Assembly (NCBI RefSeq): GCF_016889705.1 | Contig: NZ_CP069526.1 | Location: 1,550,001-1,614,000, forward strand | Direction: 5' to 3' | Origin: Amycolatopsis sp. FDAARGOS 1241 | GTDB taxonomy: Bacteria; Actinomycetota; Actinomycetes; Mycobacteriales; Pseudonocardiaceae | DNA: 64,000 bases | Part shown: in pieces, positions 17,082 to 25,922 of the stretch | Numbering within the stretch: the first letter of the stretch is position 1 | Layout: each line of letters begins with the position of its first letter | Notes under the pieces: model-generated | Told to the model about the DNA's origin: nothing | The model's input: only the letters and a program-made list of their open reading frames with translations | Databases searched by the model: none | Translations under genes and position numbers: made by a program

Positions 17082-17723
17082 ATGACACCCGAGGAGCACT
17101 TGAGGCAGGCCGACGAGGTCCTCGGCCGGGTCATGGACGACATCACCGGCACGCCGCCGAAGCTGCCGCCGGACCCGGATTCGTCCGGTGACCCGGACAT
17201 CCCGAAGGACAGCTACGGCGTGCTCGTGCGGGCGATCGTCAGCCAGAACATCTCGATCCACGCGTCGCGTTCGATCTTCCGCAAGCTGAAGGACCGCTTC
17301 GGCGGCCGCCTGCCCACGCCGGAAGAGCTGCTGGCCGACGACTCGGAGGAGCTGCGCCAGGCCGCCGGCCTGTCGCGCGCGAAGACCGTGTCGCTGCGCT
17401 CGCTCGCCGACTGCCTCCTCTCGGGGGCCCTCGACCTCGACGAGCTCCGCGGCGTGCCCGACGACGAGGTCATCGCGAAGCTCGACGTGGTCAAGGGCAT
17501 CGGCGTGTGGACCGCCGACATGTTCCTGATGTTCCACCTGCACCGCCCCGACGTGCTGCCCACCGGCGACCTGGAGCTGCGGCGGATCGTGCAGAAGGTC
17601 TACGGCCTCGCCGCCGCGCCGACCCCCGCGGAACTCACGCGGCTGGCCGAACCGTGGCGGCCCTACCGCACGCTGGCGTGCCTGTACCTGTGGCAGCTGG
17701 CGGAACAAGCCCCGCGTTTGTGA
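17082..17723 (+). CDS. HhH-GPD DNA glycosylase (AlkA-like)
   Basis: 213 residues from ATG 17082. The helix-hairpin-helix VVKGIGVWTADMFLMFHL is followed by the catalytic Asp in LPTGDLELRR. Upstream, VLVRAIVSQNISIHASRSIF is the usual substrate-binding helix, and LAEPWRPYRTLACLYLWQL ends the fold. It lacks the N-terminal AlkA beta-domain, so it is a short 3-methyladenine glycosylase II that excises alkylated purines during base-excision repair. No ada gene is adjacent. Confidence 0.88.
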   Translation: MTPEEHLRQADEVLGRVMDDITGTPPKLPPDPDSSGDPDIPKDSYGVLVRAIVSQNISIHASRSIFRKLKDRFGGRLPTPEELLADDSEELRQAAGLSRAKTVSLRSLADCLLSGALDLDELRGVPDDEVIAKLDVVKGIGVWTADMFLMFHLHRPDVLPTGDLELRRIVQKVYGLAAAPTPAELTRLAEPWRPYRTLACLYLWQLAEQAPRL

Positions 17724-17767
17724 TTATGCTGGTGCGACAGGACTTTCCCTCGGTTAGGAGATTACTC

Positions 17768-18118
17768 GTGGAGGGTGTCGACCCCGCGGTGCCGCCCAGC
17801 GGCACCGGTTGCGCCGAGTGCGATGCGGCCACCCCGCAGGGCTGGTGGTTCCACTTGCGCCGCTGCGCGCAGTGCGGCCACGTCGGCTGCTGCGACTCGT
17901 CGCCCGGGCAGCACGCCAGCGCGCACGCCGCCTCGTCCGGTCACCGCCTCGTCCGCAGCTTCGAGCCGGGCGAAGAGTGGTTCTGGGACTACGCCGAGGA
18001 AGTGATGTACGAACGCGGCCCGGACCTCGCGCCGCCGGTCCACCACCCCCTCACGCAGAGCGCCCCCGGCCCGGCGGACCGCCTGCCGCTGGACTGGGCC
18101 CAGAAGCTGCACCAGTGA
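17768..18118 (+). CDS. UBP-type zinc finger protein
   Basis: 116 residues from GTG 17768, eight bases after TAGGAG. The core is a ubiquitin-hydrolase-type zinc finger: GCAECDAATPQGWWFHLRRC, CAQCGHVGCCDSSPGQHASA and HRLVRSFEPGEEWFWDYAEE, with the Cys and His ligands all present. In eukaryotes this fold binds the C-terminus of free ubiquitin; bacterial copies are common in actinomycetes and their ligand is uncertain. The gene sits 44 bp after the glycosylase gene and 67 bp before the RecQ-like helicase. Confidence 0.87.
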   Translation: MEGVDPAVPPSGTGCAECDAATPQGWWFHLRRCAQCGHVGCCDSSPGQHASAHAASSGHRLVRSFEPGEEWFWDYAEEVMYERGPDLAPPVHHPLTQSAPGPADRLPLDWAQKLHQ

Positions 18119-18185
18119 CCCCGGCCGCCGTCCGGCTCCCACCGCGGGCCGGGCGGCTCCGGGTGCGGCCAGTACCTTCGACACC

Positions 18186-19841
18186 ATGACGAGTTCACGA
18201 CCGACTCCCGCCGCCGTGGCGAGTGTGTTGTTCGACTTCACGTTGCGGCCCACGCAGGTGGAGGCGGCCGACGCGGTGGCAGGTGGGCGTGACACGCTCG
18301 CGGTGCTGCCGACCGGCAGCGGCAAGAGCGCGATCTACCAGGTCGCGGGCCTCGCGCTGGGCGAGCTGACGCTGGTCATCTCGCCGCTCATCGCGCTGCA
18401 GCGGGACCAGCGGCGGTCCCTTTCCGGACGTCGCTACGGTGCCCGCGAGATCCAGGCCGAGCTGCTCAACTCGACGCAGAAGGTCCACGAACGCCGCGAA
18501 ACGGTCGAGAAACTGGCGAAGGGCGAGCTCGACTTCCTCTACATCGGACCCGAGCAGCTCACCAACCCCGAGACCCGCGACGCGATCCGCAACGGCGCCC
18601 GCGAGGTCACGCTGTTCGTCGTCGACGAAGCGCATCTCGTCAGCGAGTGGGGGCAGGAGTTCCGCCCCGAGTACCTGCGACTGGTCGACGCCATCGCGGA
18701 GCTGGGGCGGCCGCCGATCCTCGCGTTGACGGCCACCGCGTCGCCGCCGGTGCAGGCGGACATCACGCGCCGGCTGGGGATGCGCGACGCGCACGTGGTC
18801 GTCGCGGACTTCGACCGGCCCAACATCGCGCTGTCGATGCGCCAGACGCAGCCCCACAAACCCGAGGCGCAGGCCGTGGACGACCGGTGCGTCGACGTGC
18901 TCATCCAGCACGACACGCCAGCCCTCGTCTACGCGCTGACCCACGCCCGCTGCGAAGCCCTCGCCGACCGCCTGCGCCTCGACGCGTTCCACGCGGCGCC
19001 CTACCACGGCGGCATGACCGCGGCCGCGCGCGCCGACGTCCAGGACCGGTTCTTCGCGGGCGAGCTCGACGTCGTGGTGGCCACGAGCGCGTTCGGCATG
19101 GGCATCGACAAGCCCGACATCCGCACGGTCGTGCACGCGGGCGTCCCGGCCAGCATCGACGACTACTACCAGGAAATCGGCCGCGCCGGCCGCGACGGCG
19201 AGCCCGCCACCGCCGTACTGGTCCACGACCCGCGCACCATCCGGATCCCGCGCCTGCTCGCCGCGCGCACGCACCTGGGTGAGGACACCGTGCACCTCGT
19301 CGTCGACGCCATCGAGAACGCCGCCGGCACGGCGCCGCTGGCCGACCTCGTCAAGGCGGCCGGAGTGCCCGTGCACGCCGTCGAGCGGGTCGTCAACGAG
19401 CTGGCCGAGCTGGGCTTTGCGGGCATCGCCGGCACCGGGCACCACCGCGTGGTCAACTGCACGCGCGAGCTGGCGCCGCCGGCCGAGCTGGCGGATCAGC
19501 TCGTGGCACTGGACCGGCGCCGCCAAGCCGTGCTCAGCAGCCGGATCGAAGCCGCGCGCGAGTACGCGGAGAGCATGCGCTGCCGGCGAGCCGAGCTGCT
19601 GGCGTACTTCGGCGAGAACTACGTTCCCCCGTGCGAAAACTGCGACAACGACCAGGCCGTGCACGCCGCGGAACACGCGAAGCCGACGGTGACCGGCGGT
19701 ACGCCCGTGCACCACCGCCTGTGGGGCGATGGCCGCATGCTCAGCCACGACGACCACGAATTGCTCGTGTACTTCGAGAGCGTCGGGTACAAGCACCTGA
19801 CGGCGTCGTCGTTGTCGTCGGGGATCCTGCAGCCGCGCTGA
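18186..19841 (+). CDS. RecQ-family ATP-dependent DNA helicase
   Basis: 551 residues from ATG 18186. Superfamily 2 motifs occur in order: RPTQVEAADAV (motif 0), LPTGSGKSAIYQ (Walker A, residues ~41-52), FVVDEAHLVSEWGQEFRPEY (DEAH), LALTATASP (III), ATSAFGMGIDKPDIR (V) and YYQEIGRAGRDG (VI). The RecQ zinc site follows as C-R-R-A-E-L-L-A-Y-F-G-E-N with PPCENCDN. An HRDC domain is not present; instead about 60 unfamiliar residues end the protein. It should unwind DNA 3' to 5' in repair or fork restart, consistent with the upstream glycosylase gene. Confidence 0.92.
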   Translation: MTSSRPTPAAVASVLFDFTLRPTQVEAADAVAGGRDTLAVLPTGSGKSAIYQVAGLALGELTLVISPLIALQRDQRRSLSGRRYGAREIQAELLNSTQKVHERRETVEKLAKGELDFLYIGPEQLTNPETRDAIRNGAREVTLFVVDEAHLVSEWGQEFRPEYLRLVDAIAELGRPPILALTATASPPVQADITRRLGMRDAHVVVADFDRPNIALSMRQTQPHKPEAQAVDDRCVDVLIQHDTPALVYALTHARCEALADRLRLDAFHAAPYHGGMTAAARADVQDRFFAGELDVVVATSAFGMGIDKPDIRTVVHAGVPASIDDYYQEIGRAGRDGEPATAVLVHDPRTIRIPRLLAARTHLGEDTVHLVVDAIENAAGTAPLADLVKAAGVPVHAVERVVNELAELGFAGIAGTGHHRVVNCTRELAPPAELADQLVALDRRRQAVLSSRIEAAREYAESMRCRRAELLAYFGENYVPPCENCDNDQAVHAAEHAKPTVTGGTPVHHRLWGDGRMLSHDDHELLVYFESVGYKHLTASSLSSGILQPR

Positions 19842-19907
19842 AGAAGTGCCGCCTGGTAACTTCCGCGATGTGGCGCGAGACTGAATGCGCGGAGAGAGGA
19901 GCCGTCC

Positions 19908-20330
19908 GTGGACGACGACATCGAGGACAACGCCGACACCGGCGTGCTGGACCCGGAGGACACCCTCGAGGACGGCGACCCGTACGACGAGGGCTACTCC
20001 CCGCCGGAGCGCCCGCTCGAGGTCGACGAGTTCGGCACGACGCCCGAAGAGGGGCGCGAGGGCGAGAGCTGGGAGGGCCGCCTGGCCCGCGAACTGCCCG
20101 ACGTGCAGCCCGAAGAGGGCGACGACCTGGGCGACACCGAAGACACCGACGGTGAGCTCATCGACGACGAACTCGGCGAGTTCCGCGCGGGCCGCCTGGT
20201 CGCCGCCGACGAAGGCAGTGGCGAAGACACCGATGAGGAGCTCTACGCCTCCGACGTCGGCATCGACGGCGGCGCGGCCTCGGCGGAAGAAGCCGCCGTG
20301 CACGTCGTGGACGACCCCGAGGACTACTGA
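19908..20330 (+). CDS. DUF5709 family acidic protein
   Basis: 140 residues from GTG 19908, downstream of GAGAGAGGAG. Strongly acidic throughout, with the actinobacterial DUF5709 pattern: GVLDPEDTLEDGDPYDEGYS, PPERPLEVDEFGTTPEEGRE and SWEGRLARELPDV, then a second acidic half ending EAAVHVVDDPEDY. It is probably cytosolic and partly disordered. No function is known for the family. The 66-bp gap to the helicase gene leaves co-transcription open. Confidence 0.85.
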   Translation: MDDDIEDNADTGVLDPEDTLEDGDPYDEGYSPPERPLEVDEFGTTPEEGREGESWEGRLARELPDVQPEEGDDLGDTEDTDGELIDDELGEFRAGRLVAADEGSGEDTDEELYASDVGIDGGAASAEEAAVHVVDDPEDY

Positions 20331-20452
20331 ACGCGGTGGTGGCGCGGGGTTCGCCCCGCACCACGCCGTTTCAGGCCTTTGTGGGCACTCGCCGCGGAGC
20401 CGGCTTTTCGCGTGCGCTTCACCCGTGGGTTTTCCCTGCCGCGCTTGGCAAC

Positions 20453-20749
20453 TCAGCCGAGGCTGCGCTGCCGCGCGATGTCGCCGAACCACCCCAGCAC
20501 CTTGGCGCACACGCTCGCCTCGCCGCCGCGGACGTGGTCGACGAGCTGGTCGCTCGACCACAGCATCGCGGCCACCACGCCGTGCCGCACCGGCGTCAGG
20601 CCGATCTGCCAGCTGCCGCCACGCCATTCAGCCGTGCTCCACTGGCCGGTGGTCGGGCTGCGCTCGATGGTCCACGACGGGCCGGCGGTCAGCTCGGCCA
20701 GGGTCCGCGGCGCCTGCCGCGGCGCCGCGGTGTGGTTCTCGGAGCTCAT
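20453..20749 (-). CDS. Small hypothetical protein
   Basis: 98 residues from ATG 20749. It contains WTIERSPTTGQWSTAEWRGG, a Trp-rich beta-type segment, and WSSDQLVDHVRGGEASVCAK. I do not recognise the family. It resembles short actinobacterial hypotheticals made of one beta-sheet and one helix. It is convergent with the DUF5709 gene and codirectional with the upstream LysR gene. Confidence 0.6.
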   Translation of the reverse strand: MSSENHTAAPRQAPRTLAELTAGPSWTIERSPTTGQWSTAEWRGGSWQIGLTPVRHGVVAAMLWSSDQLVDHVRGGEASVCAKVLGWFGDIARQRSLG

Positions 20750-20865
20750 GGGTAGTCCTCGGGGTCGTGCAGGTTCGGGTCGTGTCGCGAGGGCGGCGGG
20801 CCGGCCGCGGGTGCACGGGGAGTCAGCGCACGTGTGAGCTCCCTTTCGTTCAACTCCCGTTCACT

Positions 20866-21744
20866 TTAGCGGCCCGTCAGCTGTGCTTGGGCACACTTGC
20901 GGAACGCGGCGACCAACCGGCTGCGGTCGTCCGCCCGCGTGGCGAGCACGACGTGCGCGGGTTCGACGTCCTCCAGCGGCACGGACGTGATGTCCGGCCG
21001 GAGCGCGCGCACGTTGTGGCCTGCGGAGATCGCCACCGCCTGCCCCGACGCGACGAGCTCGAACTTGTCCTCGAGCGCGTCGATCATAGGCCCGTCGGGC
21101 GCCGGCCTGCCGTCGGGACGCGGTTCGATGCGCCAGTAGGCGCTCCACTCCGGATCCGAGTCGCGCAGCCGTGGCAGGGGCTCGTCGGCGATGTCGTCGA
21201 GTGTCACGGACTCCTTGCCCGCCAGCCGGTGCTCCAGCGGCACGATCACCACGCGCGGCTGGTCGTAGAGCACCGTCACGTGCAGTCCTTCGGTCGGGAA
21301 CGGCAGCCGGCTCACGACGGCGTCGATGCGGTGCTCCAGGAGCGATGCGCGCACGTCGTCCCACGCGACGTGCAACGTCTGGACTTCGGCGTCCGGGTGC
21401 TGGTGGCGCAGCTCGCGCACGGCGGGTGTGACGATCAGCCCGCCGGAGTACCCGACGTTCAGGCGGCTCGGCCGCGCCGCGGCCTGCGCGCGCGCGATGG
21501 CCTGGGCGGCCGTCCGCAGCAGCGCCTTGGCCTGCGGCAGGAACACCTCACCGGCCTCCGTGAGCCGGCTGCCCTGCGGCGTGCGGTCCAGCAGCCGTGC
21601 ACCCACCTGCTGCTCGAGCCGGCGGACCTGCCGGCTCAGTGACGGCTGCGTCACGTGCAACGCGTCCGCCGCGCGGCCGAAGTGGCGGTGTTCGGCGACG
21701 ACGGTGAAGCAGTGCACGAGGCGTAGGTCGAGATCAACCGGCAT
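20866..21744 (-). CDS. LysR family regulator
   Basis: 292 residues from ATG 21744; an upstream in-frame start at 21774 would add ten residues before the conserved start DLDLRLVHCFTVVAEH. The HTH is HFGRAADALHVTQPSLSRQVRRLEQ; an effector-binding domain with RLNVGYSGGLIVTP follows. It is divergent from an SDR/LLM gene pair with a LysR-type palindrome between them, so it most likely controls that pair. Confidence 0.88.
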   Translation of the reverse strand: MPVDLDLRLVHCFTVVAEHRHFGRAADALHVTQPSLSRQVRRLEQQVGARLLDRTPQGSRLTEAGEVFLPQAKALLRTAAQAIARAQAAARPSRLNVGYSGGLIVTPAVRELRHQHPDAEVQTLHVAWDDVRASLLEHRIDAVVSRLPFPTEGLHVTVLYDQPRVVIVPLEHRLAGKESVTLDDIADEPLPRLRDSDPEWSAYWRIEPRPDGRPAPDGPMIDALEDKFELVASGQAVAISAGHNVRALRPDITSVPLEDVEPAHVVLATRADDRSRLVAAFRKCAQAQLTGR

Positions 21745-21776
21745 GGTAGGGACTCTACCTGTGGTGATGCGCAAAC

Positions 21777-21792
21777 CGTATTGCGCGATACG
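21777..21792. promoter_or_regulatory. Candidate LysR box
   Basis: CGTAT-TGCGCG-ATACG: five-base arms around a nearly self-complementary centre, containing a T-N11-A core. It lies in the 128-bp divergent region between the LysR and SDR genes, 33 bp from the LysR start. Confidence 0.55.
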
Positions 21793-21872
21793 AACGTTTC
21801 ATTGGCCGCGCAGCCGCGTCCGGCGGCAGGGTTGAAGGACCGGTTCATCCCTTGTCGAAGGAGATCTCCACC

Positions 21873-22769
21873 ATGCGCGTGTTCGTCACCGGCGCCACCG
21901 GGTTCGTCGGGACCGCGGTCGTCCGGGAGCTGCTCGGCGCCGGGCACCAGGTGCTCGGGCTGGCCCGCTCCGACGCCTCCGCCGCCAAGCTCACCGCGGC
22001 CGGCGCCGACGTCCACCGCGGCAGCCTCGAAGACCTCGAGAGCCTGCGCGGGGGCGTCGCCGCCGCGGACGGTGTCATCCACACCGCCTTCATCCACGAC
22101 TTCAGCGACTTCGAACGCTCCATCGCCGCCGACCGCCACGCCGTCGAAGCCCTCGGCGAGGCGCTCGCCGGCACGGGCCGGCCGTTCGTGATCAGCTCGG
22201 GGACGCCGAGCGTCCCGGCCGGCGTCGCGACGGAGGCGACTGTGCCTGAAGCGGGCTCGCCGGCGGCCGGCCGCCTCGCCGCCGAGGAGGTGCTGGTTTC
22301 CCTGGCCACGCGCGGCGTTCGCGGTTCCGTCGTGCGGCTCCCGCGGTCGGTGCACAGCGACGAAGATCGCCACGGCTTCGTGCCGCTGCTGATCGAGACG
22401 GCCCGCACCCGCGGCGTGTCGGCCTACCCCGGCGACGGCATGAACGCGTGGCCGGCCGTGCACTGCCTCGACGCCGCCCGCCTCTACCGCCTCGCCCTCG
22501 AACACGCCCCGGCCGGCACGCGCCTGCACGCCGTCGGCGACGAGGGCATCCCCGTGCGCGATCTCGCCGAACGCATCGGCAAGCACCTGGGCCTGCCGGT
22601 CGAGTCCATCCCCGTCGAGCGGGCGGTGGACCACTTCGGCTGGCTGGGCGGCGTCTTCTCCGCCGACATGCCCGCCTCCAGCGTGGCGACGCAGCAGCTC
22701 CTCGACTGGCACCCGGCGCACCCGGGTCTGCTCGCCGACCTCGACGCCGGCCACTACTTCGCCCGGTGA
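21873..22769 (+). CDS. NAD-dependent epimerase/dehydratase family SDR
   Basis: 298 residues from ATG 21873, behind GAAGGAGATCTCCACC. Extended-SDR features: VFVTGATGFVGTAVVRELLG, VIHTAFIHDFSDF, FVISSGTPSVPAGVATE and VVRLPRSVHSDEDRHGFVPL. AWPAVHCLDAARLYRLALEH is typical of the group induced together with LysR regulators in actinomycetes and proteobacteria. The substrate is unknown; a carbonyl reductase role is likely. The stop overlaps a possible GTG start of the next gene. Confidence 0.86.
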   Translation: MRVFVTGATGFVGTAVVRELLGAGHQVLGLARSDASAAKLTAAGADVHRGSLEDLESLRGGVAAADGVIHTAFIHDFSDFERSIAADRHAVEALGEALAGTGRPFVISSGTPSVPAGVATEATVPEAGSPAAGRLAAEEVLVSLATRGVRGSVVRLPRSVHSDEDRHGFVPLLIETARTRGVSAYPGDGMNAWPAVHCLDAARLYRLALEHAPAGTRLHAVGDEGIPVRDLAERIGKHLGLPVESIPVERAVDHFGWLGGVFSADMPASSVATQQLLDWHPAHPGLLADLDAGHYFAR

Positions 22770-22774
22770 GCGCG

Positions 22775-23599
22775 ATGAACGTCGGTGTGTGCCTCCCGGT
22801 GAACTTCACGGTCACCCCGCCGGTCTCCGAGCAGCGGACCGCCGTCCGGCGCCTGGAGGCGGCGGGCTACCGCACGGTGTGGACGAACGAGGTCATCGGC
22901 AAGGACGCGTTCACGCAGCTGGCCGTCCTCCTCGGCGCGACGTCGGAGCTGTCGTTCGGCACGTGCGTCGCCAACATCTGGGCGCGCCCGCCCCAAACCG
23001 CGGCCGCCGCGGCGGCGTACCTGGCGCAAGCGTTTCCGGACCGCTTCACCTTGGGCTTGGGCGTCGGATATCCGCAGCAGGCCGAGAGCGTGGGCCGCTC
23101 CTTCGGCGCCCCGCTGTCGACCATGCGGGACTACCTCGCGGGCCTGTCCGCGGAAACCCGGCCCCCGGCTTCGTTCGCGACCATCTTGGGCGCCAACGGC
23201 CCGAAGATGCTCGCCCTCGCCGCGGACCTCGCGGACGGCGCCCTGCCCGCCGGCCTGCCCCCGGAACACACGGCCGCCGCTCGTCGCATCCTCGGGCCGG
23301 ACAAGCTGCTGGCCGTGGGCCTGTCCATCGCCGATTCCCTCGAGACGGCCCGCCGCACCGTCTCGGCCTGGCTCGCCCGGCCGTCCTTCACCACGACCGT
23401 CGCCGAACTCGGCTACCCCGAATCCGGCGACGAGCTGGTCCGCGCTTTGGTCGCTTGTGGTGGCCCGGACGCCGTCGCGGAACGCGTCCGCGCCCACCTC
23501 GCGGCGGGCGCGGACCACGTCACGCTCCTGCCTCCGATCGGCACCCCGTTCAGTGAGGGCATCGACCACCTGCTGCGCCTCGCCCCGCCGCTGACCTGA
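22775..23599 (+). CDS. LLM class flavin-dependent oxidoreductase
   Basis: 274 residues from ATG 22775; a GTG at 22766 overlapping the SDR stop is an alternative start. Luciferase-like TIM-barrel features: VGVCLPVNFTVTPPVSEQRT, LSFGTCVANIWARPP, FPDRFTLGLGVGYPQQAESV and ILGANGPKMLALAADLADG. Members use F420 or FMN. The tight spacing to the SDR suggests both act on one compound. Its stop abuts the stop of the lipoprotein gene on the other strand with no gap. Confidence 0.85.
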   Translation: MNVGVCLPVNFTVTPPVSEQRTAVRRLEAAGYRTVWTNEVIGKDAFTQLAVLLGATSELSFGTCVANIWARPPQTAAAAAAYLAQAFPDRFTLGLGVGYPQQAESVGRSFGAPLSTMRDYLAGLSAETRPPASFATILGANGPKMLALAADLADGALPAGLPPEHTAAARRILGPDKLLAVGLSIADSLETARRTVSAWLARPSFTTTVAELGYPESGDELVRALVACGGPDAVAERVRAHLAAGADHVTLLPPIGTPFSEGIDHLLRLAPPLT

Positions 23600-24160
23600 T
23601 CACAACCTGCCGGCGACGGTCTTGGTGAGGCTGCTGTAGCCGTCCAGGAAAGCGTCACTGGGTCCGCGGACGAACGCGAGCTGTGCGACGCGAACCTTGC
23701 CGTGGCTCCGTTTCGCGATGGTGATCGTCGTGCCGCCGCGCGCGCTGGTGCAGTAGACGGCGTCGTCGGTGAACGGCTTGGGCTCGTCGGAGCAGCTGCG
23801 TGCCGCCCCCGTGAACGCGTCCTCCGGCGAGGCCAGCACTGTGGCATCGAGCACCACCAGCGCCGCCACTTCCTCGTGCGTGCCGGGGCGGCGGTACTCG
23901 CACCCGTGCCCCGTCACCCCGCCCATCGACTGCGGGGGCTGCTCGACGCTCTCGTATACGGCACCGTCGGACAGTCCCCGCTGCAGCTCGTCGGCCCCCA
24001 GCAACGAACACGCCACCTCCGGCCCGTCCGGCGCCCCGAGCTCCTCGGGCGCCACCGCCCCGCTCGACCTCGGCAGCGCCATCGTCGTCGAGTTGGCACC
24101 ACATCCCGCCACAGCCACCACAACCAGAGCTGCGGCGCAGAATCTCCCGGACAAACGCAT
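23600..24160 (-). CDS. Lipoprotein, DUF3558-like
   Basis: 186 residues from ATG 24160. An N-terminal signal with lipobox VAVAGC places the lipidated Cys at about residue 20, so the protein is anchored outside the membrane. The rest has the DUF3558-type arrangement: VACSLLGADELQRGLSDGAV near the start of the mature domain, then HGCEYRR, AARSCSDEP and VYCTSARGGTTITIAKR, giving paired cysteines for disulfides. The function of the family is unknown. Confidence 0.78.
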   Translation of the reverse strand: MRLSGRFCAAALVVVAVAGCGANSTTMALPRSSGAVAPEELGAPDGPEVACSLLGADELQRGLSDGAVYESVEQPPQSMGGVTGHGCEYRRPGTHEEVAALVVLDATVLASPEDAFTGAARSCSDEPKPFTDDAVYCTSARGGTTITIAKRSHGKVRVAQLAFVRGPSDAFLDGYSSLTKTVAGRL

Positions 24161-24389
24161 GGCGTGAATCCTGCCGGATCTTCACCCCGAGTCCTGTTGC
24201 AGAGACTGATTCGTGATCATCCCGGATATTCCTTTTCGAGGGTCTACTGGTCTGCACCGGACGCGTTGCCGTCGAGTGGGGAGTTCAGGTCGATGCGGTT
24301 CGTGTCACGATCAGATTTGTGCCCAACCGGTTCAAACCCGACTCTGACCCCGGGCCGCGCCGGACCCGGGGCCATCCACCGCGAACCGA

Positions 24390-25883
24390 TCAAGCCTTCG
24401 GCTTCGTCAATCCACACCCGCTCAGCGACAGATCCACAGTGGACCCCGCGCCGAGGCAAGCGGGGATTCCCGAGGTCTGCTCGCCGTACGACCGGCTCAT
24501 GTGGACGAACACAACCCCGTCTTCGTCGACCTCACAGGGGTTGCCATCCGTGCAGACCCCACCCTGGCCGTTGGAGGTGTTGTGGATGCCCACGACCTGG
24601 CCGGTGTGCGCGTCGACGATCGGGGAGCCCGAGTCGCCGCCGCCGGGGGAACAGTCTTCGGTGTACTGGATGGCGTGGTGCAGGCTGTAGCCGCCCTCGC
24701 GCAGCTCCGGGACGATGTTCGCGACGGCGCACGCCCAGGCCTTCTTCGCGTTCCCCGAGAGCACGTTGACCTGCTCGGCTTGCGCGGCCTCCGAAGTCCC
24801 GAGGTCGAACACCTTGACGCCGCCGAGTTGAGCGTAAGTCTTGTCCAGCTGGTACAGCGCGATGTCGGTGCCGGTCATGGTGGCGTAGAGCAGCTTCATC
24901 GTGTGCACAGTGGACTTCGGGTTGCCCGCGGCGTCCTCCACGGTCACGTCACGGGCCTCGGCGCGGTTCGTCACCGCCGAGCCGACCGCGGGCCGGTCGC
25001 CCTTGACGCAGTGGCCGTTGGTCAGCAACAGCGCCGGATCCGTTGCCGCCGAGCCACGCTTCCGCACGATGGACCCCGAGCACCCGTCGAGCCGTGCGAC
25101 TCCTTCGAGCGTCGGGTGGCGTTCGGCGGCGGTGTTCTCGGCGATCCAGTCGCGGTACGTGGCGACGTCGGTGTAGATGCCCGGCGAGTTGGTGTCGCCG
25201 CCGCTGACCACGCCCGCCAGCACCCAGTCAGCGCCGTTCTTCACCAGGGCCGGCCCACCCGAGTCCAGGTTGGCCGGCCCGACGCTGCCGTCGACCGCGC
25301 CGATGCACAGATCGGTCAAGCTGACCTGGCAGGTACTGGTCGCTTGGACCTGGGTGTCGGCTTCGCGCAGCTCAGCGGGGTAACACGCCTTGTCCGCGCA
25401 CGTGGAGCCCCAGCCGATGATCCGCGCCGGAGTGCCCGCGGCCGGTGTCGACGTGGCGACCCCGATCGGCTTCGCCTTCGCCGGGTGCGCCAGCTTGAGC
25501 AGCGCGATGTCCTTGCCGAAGACGTAATGCAGCTGTGGACCGTTCGAACGCCGCGCGTACTTCTCGATCGGGATGAGTTCACCTCCGGACGTCTTGCTCG
25601 TCGACCCCAGCCGTACCGACCAGTCGTCCGGTTGGCCGACCTGCTGCTCGTACGTGTTGCGCGCGCAGTGGGACGCCGTGACCACCCACTGCGGCGCGAT
25701 CAACGTCACCCCGCACACCTGCCCGTCGGGGCTGGGCCCCTCGCCGGGCCGGATCAACGCGCCGGTGAACGGATACGCGTGCGGGGACTCCACTCCGCCG
25801 ACGATCGCCGACGCCGGCACGGCAGCCAGGGCCGACACGGACACCGCGGCCGCCACGGCGGCCAGCACACTTCGGACTTTCAC
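24390..25883 (-). CDS. Secreted serine protease with two trypsin-like (S1) domains
   Basis: 497 residues from GTG 25883. A signal peptide ends in VPASA; the next residues are IVGG, so signal peptidase cleavage would itself create the activated chymotrypsin-type N-terminus. Domain 1 (residues 27-250) has WVVTASHCA (His72), KDIALLKL (Asp125) and NLDSGGPAL (Ser208; Leu replaces the usual Gly before Asp). Domain 2 (about 260-440) has LLTNGHCV (His291), TDIALYQL (Asp340) and GGGDSGSPIV (Ser418). Both triads look complete. Paired cysteines throughout fit an extracellular enzyme. Two catalytic S1 domains in one bacterial chain are uncommon. Confidence 0.87.
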   Translation of the reverse strand: MKVRSVLAAVAAAVSVSALAAVPASAIVGGVESPHAYPFTGALIRPGEGPSPDGQVCGVTLIAPQWVVTASHCARNTYEQQVGQPDDWSVRLGSTSKTSGGELIPIEKYARRSNGPQLHYVFGKDIALLKLAHPAKAKPIGVATSTPAAGTPARIIGWGSTCADKACYPAELREADTQVQATSTCQVSLTDLCIGAVDGSVGPANLDSGGPALVKNGADWVLAGVVSGGDTNSPGIYTDVATYRDWIAENTAAERHPTLEGVARLDGCSGSIVRKRGSAATDPALLLTNGHCVKGDRPAVGSAVTNRAEARDVTVEDAAGNPKSTVHTMKLLYATMTGTDIALYQLDKTYAQLGGVKVFDLGTSEAAQAEQVNVLSGNAKKAWACAVANIVPELREGGYSLHHAIQYTEDCSPGGGDSGSPIVDAHTGQVVGIHNTSNGQGGVCTDGNPCEVDEDGVVFVHMSRSYGEQTSGIPACLGAGSTVDLSLSGCGLTKPKA

Positions 25884-25922
25884 GGACAGGCGCTCCTTCT
25901 CGGGTGAGAACCACGGTCAGGA

